DNA of 64,000 nt from the NCBI GenBank assembly GCA_031769625.1, contig JAUIMM010000188.1, forward strand, positions 5,000,001-5,064,000, read 5' to 3'. The notes beneath the pieces were generated by a model. The model ran no database searches. It was not told the DNA's origin and saw only the letters and a list, made by a program, of their open reading frames with translations. This DNA is from Taudactylus pleione. Taxonomy: Eukaryota > Chordata > Amphibia > Anura > Myobatrachidae. Each line of letters opens with the position of its first letter. Position 1 is the first letter of the stretch. Made by a program: the position numbers and the translations under genes. This document shows positions 35,001-47,573 of this stretch, piece after piece.

Positions 35001-38000
35001 TTCTCTCTTCTACAGTCACTGTATGGAGCACTGTTGCGCAAGATAATGAGTAGAGGAATGCAATATAGTTAGTAGTGTTCTTTACATACTGTCTTCTAAG
35101 GTCACTGTATGGAGCACTGCTGCACAAGGTAATGAGGAGAGGAATGCAATATAGTCAGTAATGGTCCTTACATTCTCTCTTCTACAGTCGCTGTAAGGAG
35201 ATCTACTGCTCTAGGTAATGAGAGGAATGCACTATAGTCAGAAGTGGTCTTTACATACTGTCTTCTGTATATACTGTATGGAGCACTGCTGCACAAGGTA
35301 ATGAGGAGAGGAATGCAATATAGTCAGTAGTGGTCTTTACATACTCTCTTCTACAGTCACTGTATGGAGCACTGCTGCACAAGGTAATGAGGAGAGGAAT
35401 GCAATATAGTCAGTAGTGGTCTTTACATACTCTCTTCTTCAGTCACTGTATGGAGCACTGCTGGACAAGGTAATGAGGAGAGGAGTGCACTATAGTCAGT
35501 AGTGGTCCTTACATACTCTCTTCTACAGTCGCTGTAAGGATCTCTGCTGCACAAGGTAATGAGAAGAATGCAATATAGTCAGAATTGTTCTTTCCGTACT
35601 CTCTTATACAGTCAATGCATGGAGCACTGCTGCACAATGTAATGAGGAGAGGAATGCAATATAGTCATTAGTGGTCTATACATACTCTCTTCTACAGTCA
35701 CTGTAAGGAGCACTGCTACACAAGGTAATGAGGAGAGGAATGCAATACAGTCAGTAGTGGTCTTTACAAACACTCTGCTACAGTCACTGTATGGAGCACT
35801 GCTGCACAAGGTAATGAGGAGAGGAATGCAATATAGTCAGAGGTGGTCTTTACATACTCTCTTCTACAGTCACTGTATGGAGCACTGCTACACATGGTAA
35901 TGAGGAGAGGAATGCAATATAGTCAGAGGTGGTCTTTACATACTCTCTTCTACAGTCACTGTATGGAGCACTGCTACACAAGGTAATGAGGAGAGGAATA
36001 CAATATAGCCAGTAGTGTTCTTTACATACTCTCTTCTACAGTCACTGTATGGAGCACTGCTGCACATGGTAATGAGGAGAGGAATGCACTATAGTCAGTA
36101 GTGGTCCTTACATTCTCTCTTCTACAGTCGCTGTAAGGAGATCTGCTGCTCTAGGTAATGAGAGGAATGCACTATAGTTAGAAGTGGTCTCTACATATTC
36201 ACTTCTACGGTCACTGTAAAGAGCTCTGCTGCACAAGGTAATGAGAGGAAAGCAATAAAGTCAGTAGTGGTCTTTACATACTGTCTTCTGCAGTTACTGT
36301 ATGGAGCACTGCTACAGAAGGTAATGAGGAGAGGAATGCAATATAGTCAGAAGGGGTCATTGCATACTCTCTTCTACAGTCACTGCGTGGAGCACTGCTA
36401 CACACTTTAATGAGGAGAGGAATGCAATATAGTCAGAAGCGGTCTTCACATACTGTATTCTATAGTCACTGCATGGAGCACTGCTACACAAGGTGTTGAG
36501 GAGAGGAATGCAATATAGTCAGTAGTGGTATTTACATACTCTCGACTACAGTCACTGTATGGAGCCCTGTTACACAAGGTGTTGAGGAGAGGAATGCAAT
36601 ATAGTCAGTAGTGGTATTTACATACTCTCTTCTACAGTCACTGTGAGGAGCTCTGCTGCAAAAGGTAATGAGGAGAGGAATGCAATATAGTCAGAATTGG
36701 TTTATACATACTCTCTTCTACAGTCACTGTATGGAGCACTGCTGCACAAGGTAATGAGGAGCGGAATGCTATATAGTAGTAGTGATTTATACATACTGTC
36801 TTCTACAGTCACTGCATGGAGCACTGCTGCACAAGGTAATGAGGAGAGGAATGCTATATGGTCATTAGTGGTCTTTACATACTCTCTTCTACTGTCACTG
36901 TATGGAGCACTGCTGCACAAGGTAATGAGGAGAGGAATGCAATATAGTCATTAGTGGTTTTTACATACCCTCTTCTATAATCACTGTATGGAGCACTGCT
37001 GCACAAAGAAATGAGGAGAGGAATGCAAAATAGTATTTGTTGATTATGCATACACTCTTCTACAGTCACTGTATGGAGCACTTCTGCACAAGGTAATGAG
37101 GAGCGGAATGCAATATAGTCAGTAGTGGTTTTTACATACTCTCTTCTACAGTCACTGTATGGAGCACTGCTGCGCAAGGTAATGAGAAGAGGAACGCAAT
37201 ATAGTCAGTAGTGGTTTTTACATACTCTCTTCTACAGTCACTGTATGGAGCACTTCTGCACAAGGTAATGAGGAGCGGAATGCAATATAGTCAGTAGTGG
37301 TTTTTATATACTCTCTTCTACAGTCACTGTATGGAGCACTGCTGCGCAAGGTAATGAGAAGAGGAACGCAATATAGTCAGTAGTGGTTTTTACATACTCT
37401 CTTCTACAGTCACTGTATGGAGCACTGCTGCACAAGGTAATGAGGAGAGGAATGCAATATAGTCATTAGTGGTCTTTACATATTCTCTTCTACAGTCACT
37501 GTATGGGAAACTGCTGCTCATGATAATGAGGAGAGAAATGCAATGTAGTCAGAATTGGTTTTTACATACTCTCTTCTACAGTCACTGTATGGAGCACTGC
37601 TGCACAAGGTAATGAGGAGAGGAATGCAATATAGTCAGAAGTGGTTTTTACATACTCTCTTCTACAGTCACTGTATGGAGCACTGCTGCACAAGGTAATG
37701 AGGAGCGGAATGCAATATAGTAGTAGTGGTTTATACAAACTGTCTTCTACAGTCACTCTATGGAGCACTGCAGCACAAGGAAATGAGGAGAGGAATGCAA
37801 TATAGTCAGTAGTGGTCTTTACATACTCTCTTCTACAGTCACTGTATGGAGCACTGCTGCACAAGGTAATGAGGAGAGGAGTGCAATATTGTCATTAGTG
37901 GTCTTTACATACTCTCTTCTGCAGTCACTGTATGGAGAACTGCTGCACACGGTAATGAGGAGTTGAATGCATTATAGTTTGAAGTGGTTTTTACATACTC

Positions 38001-38987
38001 TCTTCTACAGTCACTGTATGGAGCACTGCTGCACAAGGTAATGAGGAGAGAAATGCAATATAGTCAGTAGTGGTCTTACATACTCTCTTCTACAGACACT
38101 GTAAGGAGAACTGCTGCACAACGTAATGAGGAGAGGAATGCAAAATAGTATTTGTGGTTTATACATACTGTCTTCTACAGTCATTGCATGGAACACTGCT
38201 ACACAATGTAATGAGGAGACGAATGCAATTCAGTCTGAAGTGGTCTTTACATACTATCTTCTACAGTCACTGTATGGAGCACTGCTGCACAAGGTAATGA
38301 GGAGAGGAATGCAATATAGTCAGTAGTGGTCTTTACAAACTTTCTTCTACAGTCACTGTATGGAGCACTGCTGCTCAAGGTAATGAGGAGAGGAATGCAA
38401 TATAATCAGTAGTGGTCTTTACATACTCTCTTCTACAGTCACTGTATGCAGCACTGCTGCACAAGGTAATGAGGAGAGGAATGCAATATAGTCAGAAGTG
38501 GTTTATAATTACTCTCTTCTACAGTCACTGTATGGAGCACTGCTGCACAAGGTAATGAGGAGAGGAATGCAATATAGTCAGAAGTCGTTTATACATACAC
38601 TCCTCTACAGTCACTGTATGGAGCACTGCTGCACAAGGTAATGAGGAGAGGAATGCAATATAGTCAGAAGTCATTTATACATACACTCATCTACAGTCAC
38701 TGTATGGAGCACTGCTGCACAATGTAATGAGGAGAGGAATGCAATATAGTCATTAGTGGTCTTTACATACTCTCTTCTACAGTCACTGTATGGAGCACTG
38801 CTGCACAAGGTAATGAGGAGAGGAATGCAATATAGTCAGAAGTGGTCTTTACATACTGTCTTCTAAAGTCACTGTATGGAGAACTGCTATAGAAGGTAAT
38901 GAAGAGAGGAATGCAATATAGTCAGAAGTGGATTTTACATACTCTCTTCTACAGTCACTGTAAGGAGCAGTGTAATACAATGTAATG
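32081..38987. repeat. 86-bp satellite array, right segment (about 80 units)
   Basis: Continues the left array directly after the transposon, starting with the duplicated GTCTTTAC. A block at about 32495-34204 is repeated in tandem at 34205-35916 with an offset of 1,710-1,711 bp (20 units). A diagnostic unit containing GAAGTGATATTTAC lies at 33021 and 34731. The block also resembles 18.19-19.74 kb of the left segment. From about 36.7 kb the units are more varied (TAGTAGTGATTTATAC and similar) and the array decays at about 38.98 kb. Confidence 0.95.
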
Positions 38988-39089
38988 AAGGGAGCATATG
39001 GGCAAAGACAGGGATAATTTTTAAATGTTTGTATATTTAATGCATGAAACTTAAAATTCTGAAATAAAACCCTTATCTGGAAAGACTAT

Positions 39090-39640
39090 GGAGCTCATTC
39101 AGAGTCGGTCGTGAGCGCTAAGCGCTCACGACCGACTCAATGTTGCCCCACAGCGCATGCGCATGACGGAGCTGGCTCCGTCGTGCGCATGCGCGAGACC
39201 TGGCTAACGATGGGTGATCCGTCGTTAGGGGTCTCGTTGTAGACGGGGCGAGCTGTCGATGTTGAGTGACAGCTCGCCCCATTTTCTGGGCCGGCCGGGG
39301 GCATGCCTGGCCAAACGGAGGCGTTCCAGTAGGAACGCTTGCCGTTTGGGGGCGGCCCCACTGACATCATCAGTGATGTCAGTGGGGAGCTTCCTGCTCG
39401 ATCAGAGCGGGAAGCTCCCTGGGGCTTAAGGTTGACGAGACTCTACCTTAGGATCTCGTCGTAAGCCCCGATGGTCGCGATGGTCTTGACCATCTCGACC
39501 ATCACCCTTGCTGGTCGTTAGAGCTGTGGGTGTTAACCCACAGCCTATCGACCGTCATGGAGGCGGCCGTTCAGGATGCAAGCGGCCGCCCTGTTTCAGA
39601 ACGACTGCTTGCATCCTACGACCGCCTCTGAATGAGGCCC
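39090..39640 (+). mobile_element. Hairpin-chain element, copy C
   Basis: The ends are GGAGCTCATTCAG and CTGAATGAGGCCC. Flanking trinucleotides TAT and TGT differ at one base, so the target duplication is imperfect. Hairpins include GTCGGTCGTGAGCGC with its inverse (39104-39135), GCGCATGCGC arms (39153-39193) and GGGAGCTTCCTGCTC facing GAGCGGGAAGCTCCC (39395-39420). Confidence 0.8.
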
Positions 39641-40317
39641 TGTATGCTCATATAACTACATAAAAATATTGTAAAAATTCTGAATGAGGCAGATAATATA
39701 GGACAGGATGGCAGAAAGTAAATTAATTGGTCTTGTCTATGTACCAGGGATGGAAGAATCATGGGCTTCATTTTAGCATATACAGTACGTATCCAATATA
39801 AAAAGGTTATTAAATTGCTATATTAGCTACGATTTGCAGAGTTAAACATTAGGAAAGGACAGAATGATGTGATTCCCTGGGAGAGAACGGTTTTAGAGTT
39901 TCATGAAGCAAATCTATATTAACGCAATCCTTCTTTACTTGTTTTCCAATTAGCTTAATTGAATTCAGATTGCTTGAAAGTGGGCAACAGAGACATTTAG
40001 CTTGATGGGATGACAGCCTGAGCTGGAGAGATCCTATTAGCTGCAAGAATGCAAATCCCAGTTACCTACAGCTATGCCCATGTGACCGGCCTCGGCTAAT
40101 CCGCCCCCTCCATTTACTTTCCGTTATCTGGGATACCCAGCTAGTTTCCCTTTCATACACTTCAAACTGCAATATAATCCTCAGATAGCCCAGGCCCAAG
40201 TCTTTGTACATTAGCAAATAGCTACATCTTGTTTAAATTATCAATTCTTCAACTAAAGTTGGTCATTTAACTTTTTCTCAGGGGTATTTGCCAACAAGAC
40301 CCATTTTGTGTAAATTT
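39641..40317. other. No gene recognised
   Basis: Mixed-composition sequence without repeats that I can identify. A 65-codon minus-strand frame at 39849-40046 shows no domain and is not called. Confidence 0.4.
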
Positions 40318-43300
40318 ACCAGGTTTTTACATCTTACTTTGTTACTGGACATATTATATGTTTCTGAACGTTATAATTGGGCATATAACATTTTACTAGA
40401 ACTATGATACACACTATTGTCTCTTACTGGATATATTACTTATTATTGCACATATTCCATCTCTGAGTGTTATTACTGGGAATATTACATCTTATTAGAT
40501 TTATTATACACAACATTGTATTTTACTGGAGATATAACTTCTTATTGAACATATTCCATCTTTCTGAGTGTTATTACTGGGCATATTACATATTATTAGA
40601 TTTATTATACACAATATTGTATCTTACTGGATATATAACTTGTTATCGGACATATTCCATCTCTCTGAGTGTTATTACTGGGCATATTACATCTTATTAG
40701 ATTTATTATGCACAATACTGTATTTTACTGGAGATATAACTTTTTATTGAACATATTCCATCTTTCTGAGTGTTGTTACTAGGCATATTAAATATTATTA
40801 GATTTATTATACACAATATTGTATCTTACTGGAGATATAACTCCTTATTGGACATATTCCATCTTTCTGGGTGTTATTACTGTACATATTACATCTTATT
40901 AGATTTATTATACACAATATTGTATTTTACTGGAAATATAACTTCATATTTAACATATTCCACCTTTCTGAGTGTTATTACTGGGCATATTACATATTAT
41001 TAGATTTATTATACACAATATTGCATCTTATTGGATATATAATTTATTATTGGACATATTCCATCTTTCTGAGTGTTATTACTGGGCATATTACATCTTA
41101 TTAGATTTATTATGCACAATATTGTATTTTACTGGAGATATAACTTTTTATTGAACATATTCCATCTTTCTGAGTGTTGTTACTGGGCATATTACATATT
41201 ATTAGATTTATTATACACAATATTGTATCTTACTGGAGATATAACTCCTTATTGGACATAGTCCATCTTTCTGAGTGTTATTACTGTACATATTACATCT
41301 TATTAGATTTCTTATACACAATAAGACATCTTACTGGAGACATAACTTCTTATTGAACATATTCCATCTTTCTGAGTGTTGTTACTGGGCATATTACATA
41401 TTATTAGATTTATTATACACAATATTGTATCTTACTGGAGATATAACTCCTTATTGGACATATTCCATCTCTCTGAGTGTTATTACTGTACATATTACAT
41501 CTTATTAAATTTATTATACACAATATTGTATTTTACTGAAGATATAACTTCTTATTGAACATATTCCATCTTTCTGAGTGTTATTACTGGGCATATTACA
41601 TATTATTAGATTTATTATACACAATATTGTATCTTACTGGAGATATAACTCCTTATTGGACATATTCCATCTTTCTGAGTGCTATTACTGTACATATTAC
41701 ATCTTATTAGATTTATTATACACAATAAGGCATCTTACTGGAGACATAACTTGTTATTGGACATACTCCATCTTCCTGAGTGTTATTACTGGGCATATTA
41801 CATATTATTAGATTTATTATACACAATATTGTTTCTTACTGGAGATATATTGTAACTTGTTATTGGACATATTCCATCTCTCTGAGTGTTATTACTGGGC
41901 ATATTACATATTATTAGATTTATTATACACCATATTGTATCTTACTGGAGATATAACTTCTTATGGGACATATCCAATCTTCCTGAGTGTTATTACTGGG
42001 CATATTACATCTTATTAGATTTATTATACACAATATTGTATATTACAGGATATATAACATCTTATTGACATATTCCATCTTTCTGAGTGTTATTACTGGA
42101 CATATTATATCTTATTAGATTTATTATACACAATATTGTATTTTACTGGAGATGTACCTTCTTATTGAACATATTCCATCTTTCTGAGTGTCATTACTGG
42201 GCATATTACATATTATTAGATTTATTATACACCATATTGTATCTTACTGGAGATATAACTTCTTGTGGGACATATCCAATCTTCCTGAGTGTTATTACTG
42301 GGCATATTACATCTTATTAGATTTATTATACACAATATTGTATATTACAGGATACATAACATCTTATTGACATATTCCATCTTTCTGAGTGTTATTACTG
42401 GACATATTATATCTTATTAGATTTATTATACACAATATTGTATCTTACTTGAGATATAACATCTTATTGACATATTCCATCTTTCTGAGTGTTATTACTG
42501 GGCATATTACATATTATTAGATTTATTATACACAATATTGTATCTTACTGAAGATATAACTCCATATTGGACATATTCCATCTTTCTGAGTGTTATTACT
42601 GTACATATTACATCTTATTAGATTTATTATACACAATATTGTATTTTACTGGAGATATATCTTCTTATTGAACATATTCCATCTTTCTGAGTGTTGTTAC
42701 TGGGCATATTACATATTATTAGATTTATTATACACAATATTGTATCTTACTGGAGATATAACTCCTTATTGGACATATTCCATCTTTCTGAGTGTTATTA
42801 CTGTACATATTATATCTTATTAGATTTATTATACACAATATTGTATTTTACTAGAGATATAACGTCTTATTGAACATATTCCATCTTTCTGAGTGTTATT
42901 ACTGGGCATATTACATATTATTAGATTTATTATACACAATATTGTATCTTACTGGAGATATAACTCCTTATTGGACATATTCCATCTTTCTGAGTGTTAT
43001 TACTGTACATATTCCATCTTATTAGATTTATTATACACAATAAAGCATCTTACTGGAGACATAACTTTTTATTGGACATATTCCATCTTTCTGAGTGTTA
43101 TTACTGTACATATTACATCTTATTAGATTTATTATACACAATAAGGCATCTTACTGGAGACATAACATCTTATTGAACATATTCCATCTTTCTGAGTGTT
43201 ATTACTGGGCATATTACATATTATTAGATTTATTATACATAATATTGTATCTTACTGGAGATATAACTCCTTATTGGACATATTTCATCTTTCTGAGTGT

Positions 43301-43976
43301 TATTACTGTACATATTACATCTTATTAGATTTATTATACACAATAAGGCATCTTACTGGAGACATAACTTGTTATTGGACATATTCCATCTTCCTGAGTG
43401 TTATTACCAGGCATATTACATATTATTAGATTTATTATACACAATATTGTTTCTTACTGGAGATGTATTGTAACTTGTTATTGGACATATTCCATCTCTC
43501 TGAGTGTTATTACTGGGCATATTACATATTATTAGATTTATTATACACCATATTGTATCTTACTGGAGATATAACTTCTTATGGGACATATCCAATCTTC
43601 CTGAGTGTTATTACTGGGCATATTACATCTTATTAGATTTATTATACACAATATTGTATCTTACTGGAGATATAACATCTTATTGACATATTCCATCTTT
43701 CTGAGTGTTATTACTGGACATATTACATCTTATTAGATTTATTATACACAATACTGTATCTTACTGGAGATATAACTTCTTATTGGACTTATTCCATCTT
43801 CCTGAGTGTAATTACTGTGCTTATTAAATCTTATTACATTTATTATACATAATATTGTATCTGACAGGAGATATAACTTGTTATTGGACATATTCCATCT
43901 TCCTGAGTGTTATTACTGGGCATATTACATATTATTTGAATTATTAAACACAATATTGTATCTTACTGGAGATATA
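40318..43976. repeat. AT-rich 101-bp satellite (about 36 units)
   Basis: The unit reads roughly GGGCATATTACATATTATTA, GATTTATTATACACAATATT, GTATCTTACTGGAGATATAA, CTCCTTATTGGACATATTCC and ATCTTTCTGAGTGTTATTAC plus T. Most units keep the 10-bp palindrome ACAATATTGT. Two or three unit variants alternate (GGGCATATTACATATT versus GTACATATTACATCTT), suggesting two- to three-unit higher-order structure. Plus-strand frames of 60-77 codons recur every 101 bp and are artefacts. Confidence 0.95.
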
Positions 43977-44002
43977 GGGGTCTATTTACTAAGCAGTGTT
44001 AA
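43977..44002. repeat. Partial MITE end (direct repeat of 44637-44662)
   Basis: GGGGTCTATTTACTAAGCAG followed by TGTTA is nearly identical to the start of the complete MITE at 44637. It abuts the satellite at a TA. It is either a truncated MITE copy or the left part of a MITE split by the 44003-44632 element. Confidence 0.6.
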
Positions 44003-44632
44003 GCTGGGTAAACACTGGCCAATATATTGGCTGATCAATTGATCGGCCAATATATCGTGCCTCCGTCGGCCAGTGTGGACAGACGATATATCTATGAACA
44101 ACGTCGTTCACAGACTTATCGTATTGGCTGTGCTGCACAGCCAATGAACAGATATGTCTGCAGACATGTCTGTCCATCAGTAAGTCTGTACGGGCGATCA
44201 GCCATTCGCCCGTACACAGGGGTGCAGAGGGGGGGAGCCGTGAGTGTAGCAATACTTACCCAGGTCCAGCACAGCTCCCCATCCACAGCAGCCCAGCACA
44301 CGCTACTGTGTGCTGGGCTGCACTGAGAGACTGTCCGAGGCTGCTAAAGCAGCAGCCGAGCAGTGTCCTATGCCACAGGGGGGAGCGATCTCTCTGATCG
44401 CATCCCCCCATTGGCTGTGCGCCGGGCTGAGGGGCACACAGCGCCCCCTCCCCAGTACCGCAAATGTTTATTTTTTTTTCTTTTAGTTTTTTTTCTGAAG
44501 GGGGCGTGGCCATGCAGTCCATAATTAGGCCACACCCCCAGCCACCGGGACCCGCTGCAGCACAGATGATGGTCGTTCAGTGTGTATGAACGACCATCAT
44601 CTGCAGATATATCTTTCAGGTGTGTACCCACC
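44003..44632. mobile_element. 630-bp TIR element made of multiple hairpins
   Basis: The ends GCTGGGTAAACACTGG and, inverted, GGTGGGTACACACCTG are imperfect inverted repeats bordered by TTAA (left) and TTTA (right), suggesting a TTAA-targeting family. Internal perfect or near-perfect hairpins lie at about 44125-44145, 44188-44215, 44289-44320, 44378-44409 and 44563-44603 (17-bp arms). No coding frame is credible. Confidence 0.7.
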
Positions 44633-44636
44633 TTTA

Positions 44637-44825
44637 GGGGCCTATTTACTAAGCAGTGTTAGGAGACAGAGTGAAAAGTGATAAGAAAGTGATAAGGTGT
44701 CAGCCAATCAGCTCCCAACTGTCATCTCACAGGCTGTGTTTGAAAAATGACAGTTGAGGAGCTGATTGGCTGGCACCTGATCACTTTTCACTCTATCTCC
44801 TAACACTGCTTAGTAAATAGACCCC
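44637..44825. mobile_element. 189-bp MITE with TATTTACTAAGCAGTGTTA ends
   Basis: Terminal inverted repeats of about 25 bp (GGGGCCTATTTACTAAGCAG and its inverse at the right end) flanked by TA. The interior carries a second inverted pair, AGTGAAAAGTGAT and ATCACTTTTCACT, plus CCAATCAGCTCC facing GGAGCTGATTGG. A decayed relative (GACAGTTAGGAGCTGATTGG) is visible near 55150-55170. Confidence 0.8.
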
Positions 44826-45118
44826 TATGCTTGTTGTTGGACATATTCCATCTTCCTGAGTGTTTTTACTGGGCATATTACACCTTACTAGAATTATTAT
44901 ACACAATATTGTATATTACTGGAGATATAACTAGTTATTGGACATATTCCATCTTCCTGAGTGTTATTACTGGGCATATTACATATTATTAGATTTATTA
45001 TACACAATATTGGGTGTATATATAACTTGTTATTGCGAATATTTAATCTTTCTGAGTTTTATTACTGGACATATTACATCTTATTAGATTTATTATATGC
45101 AATATTGTATCTTACTGG
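44826..45118. repeat. 101-bp satellite, continued
   Basis: The array resumes after the composite insertion in the same phase (TTGTTGGACATATTCCATC) with two to three more diverged units. Confidence 0.85.
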
Positions 45119-45540
45119 GTGTGATGTAGTTAAATTGCCGACCATCGGGATGCCGGCTGACGAAATCCCAGTGCTGGAATCCCGATAATGAAGGGAGATG
45201 CCGACTACGGGATCCCGACAGCCGGCATCCTGATGGTAAGTACAGCGGGCGGCCTGAGCTGTTAGCTGCTGGGGGGAAGGGAGGGTCAGGTTTAGGCACC
45301 CGGAGCGGTTAGCATTAGGCTGCGGAAGGGGGGAGGTTAGGGTTAGGCATACGGACACAGGGGCTTAGGGTTAGGCACCACCGGGGGAGGTTAGGGTTAG
45401 GCAATAATGGGGAGGGTTAGATTTAGGCACTAAAGGGGGAGGGTTAGGGTGCAGAACAGGAGGGTTAGGGGGTCAAGGAGGGAAGGTAAGGGTACTTATG
45501 TGTCCCCTGTGCCGGGCTCCCATCCCCAACCATAAATGGT
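45119..45540 (+). repeat. Telomere-like interspersed repeat inside the 101-bp satellite
   Basis: Begins with a GC-rich module having inverted arms GATGCCGGCTG and CAGCCGGCATC (about 45152-45230), then GATGGTAAGTAC, then degenerate GGTTAGGGTTAGGCA units at roughly 30-35-bp spacing (45270-45470). The satellite continues on both sides. The opposite-orientation relative is at 6461-6740. The TTAGGG motifs are too scattered for a fused chromosome end. Confidence 0.7.
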
Positions 45541-46566
45541 CCTGAGCATTTTACATCTTTCTGAGTGTTATTAGTGTGCATATTACATCTTACTAGATAT
45601 ATTCAATATTGTATATTACTGAACACTTTAATCGTTGCTGGACATATTACACCTTTATTGTCTTTATAAGTGATCATTTTATATATTAGTAGATTTATTA
45701 TACACAATATTTTTTTTCTGGACATATTAATTGTTGCTGAGCATATGACATCTTTCTGAGTGATATTACTGGACATATTACATCTTTTTAGATTTAATAT
45801 AAACAATTCTAGATCCAACTAAAGATATTAAATGTTTTTGGGTATATTACATCTTTCTGAGTGTCATTAATGGGCATATTATGTCTTATTATATGCAATT
45901 ATGTATCTTACTGGACATGTTAACTGAGCATATTACATCTTAATGAGTGTTATTAGTGTGCATATTACATCTTACCAGATATACACAATATTGTATATTA
46001 CTGAACACTATAATCGTTGATGGACATATTACATCTTTATTGGCTTTGTCAATGCTCATATTATATATTACTAGATTTATTATACACAGTATTGTATTTT
46101 ATGAACATATTAATCGTTTCTGGGCATATTACATCTTTCTGAGTGTTAATTAGTGGGCATATTATATATTACCAGATTACAATATAACATTTTGTATCTT
46201 TGCTGGACATATTAAATGTTACTTGGCATACATTATCATACACAATATTGTATCTTACAGGACATATTAATTGTTTCTGTCCATATTACATAGTTGTGAG
46301 TGTTATTATTGGGAATATTATATCTTGCTATACAGTATATATTATAAGCAATATTGTATCTTACTGGACATTTGTCTTGTTGTTGGGCATATTTATCATA
46401 TATTACTATCTTTATTATACACAGTATTGGATCTTTTAAACATAATATGGTACATCTTGGTTAGCAATCAATATTACGTATTTCAGGGGACATTGCACAA
46501 GGTTAGGCATTTTAGACTTTGGAGGACAATATTACTGAATATATAATATTACCTCTTACTATACAC
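45541..46566. repeat. Decayed 101-bp satellite
   Basis: CATATTACATCTTTCTGAGTG and CAATATTGTATCTTACTGGAC motifs recur irregularly with strong divergence and altered spacing, as expected at the edge of an array. Confidence 0.75.
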
Positions 46567-46570
46567 TAAA

Positions 46571-46835
46571 GGTGCGTACATACGGTACGATATCTATGAA
46601 CGATAACGATATCGTTCAGCGATATATCGTTCACATCGTTCATTTTTATGCAGTGAACGGCCAACGATGCGCACTCTCTCGTATGAACGATAAAGATATC
46701 TATGATCGTCCATACATGAGAGGCCAATTTGCACGATATCGTCAACTTTGCCTGTGCAGAGATGTGGCAGGATGATTTGACCGAAAGCTATCTTTCAAGT
46801 CATTGATGGTATAGATCGGGCCGTGTGTATGCAGC
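46571..46835. mobile_element. MITE with ATCGTT hairpins, TTAA-type flanks
   Basis: The left end GGTGCGTACATACGG mirrors the right end CCGTGTGTATGCAGC. The right flank is TTAA and the left is a decayed CTAA. The interior is rich in GATATCGTTC/GAACGATA inverted motifs. It shares end sequence with the 56461-56878 element. Confidence 0.65.
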
Positions 46836-46841
46836 TTAAGG

Positions 46842-47570
46842 GGGATGACTTAGCTCGATGTCCTGTCGGAATCTCAGGGTCTGGATTTGTGGCCAGGGAA
46901 ATCTTGCTTGCTTTCAGCTCGTACCCCGTATATAAGTTTTTGTAACATTTAGCAAAATTGATTGTCACTGTAAATGGGGAATTGCGGTGCAATTGGTGCA
47001 ATAAAAAGAGTTAGTTACTTGTATTTTCCCCACACCTGTTAAAAATGTCCAACCTCCATTATTCATGTTAATTCGACCAATGTCACCAGCCCTACACACT
47101 GCTGTAACAAAGCCAGCTTTGTCCAAGGGAGGGACAGATTATGTGCTAGACAGATTTACCCAAATATAAGCAATTATAAATTTTGTATATATTTTATCGT
47201 TTAGGAATACACATGTCCAGGTTGGATACGGGAGGTCGACATTCATGATGTCACCAGTGAGTATGTTGATCACACAATGCCAGCAGCGGCATGGTCGGAT
47301 TTGCCCACAGGGGTACAGGGGAAATCCCTGGTGGGCCCACTAGCTGATTGTCCACCCCTACCTTAAGGGTTCAGGTTTCAGACAGTGCACTCAAATGATA
47401 CATTGTTACACTATTAGAGGGTCAGTTACCTGGTGGAGCAGGACCAAGGATGAACATGGGTGTTTGGCTCACTTCTATAGAACCTACACCAAGATTTTCC
47501 CTCCTGTCAATCAAAGTGGGCATTTATGACACACCCCTGTCCTCCTCTTGTGAGCTTCAAGATAATGAAC
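46842..47570. other. No gene; one short dispersed-repeat fragment
   Basis: Only the GGGTACAGGGGAAATC ... GTGGGCCCAC fragment near 47310-47340, related to the 6745-7628 repeat, was recognised. Confidence 0.4.
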
Positions 47571-47573
47571 ACA

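Noticed and set aside
7765..38987. Many similar minus-strand frames of about 65 codons, looking like a multigene family of small cysteine-containing peptides
   Set aside because: They recur because three 86-bp units restore frame and the same stop recurs; variation follows the satellite, not a protein.
7765..38987. CRISPR-like array
   Set aside because: No unique spacers, the repeat unit is contiguous, and the surroundings are eukaryotic.
40467..43686. Repeated 60-77-codon hydrophobic plus-strand frames resembling membrane peptides
   Set aside because: Translation of the AT-rich 101-bp satellite; the hydrophobicity follows from base composition.
45270..45470. Ancient chromosome-end fusion site
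   Set aside because: The TTAGGG motifs are degenerate and embedded in a dispersed repeat with a second copy elsewhere in the window.
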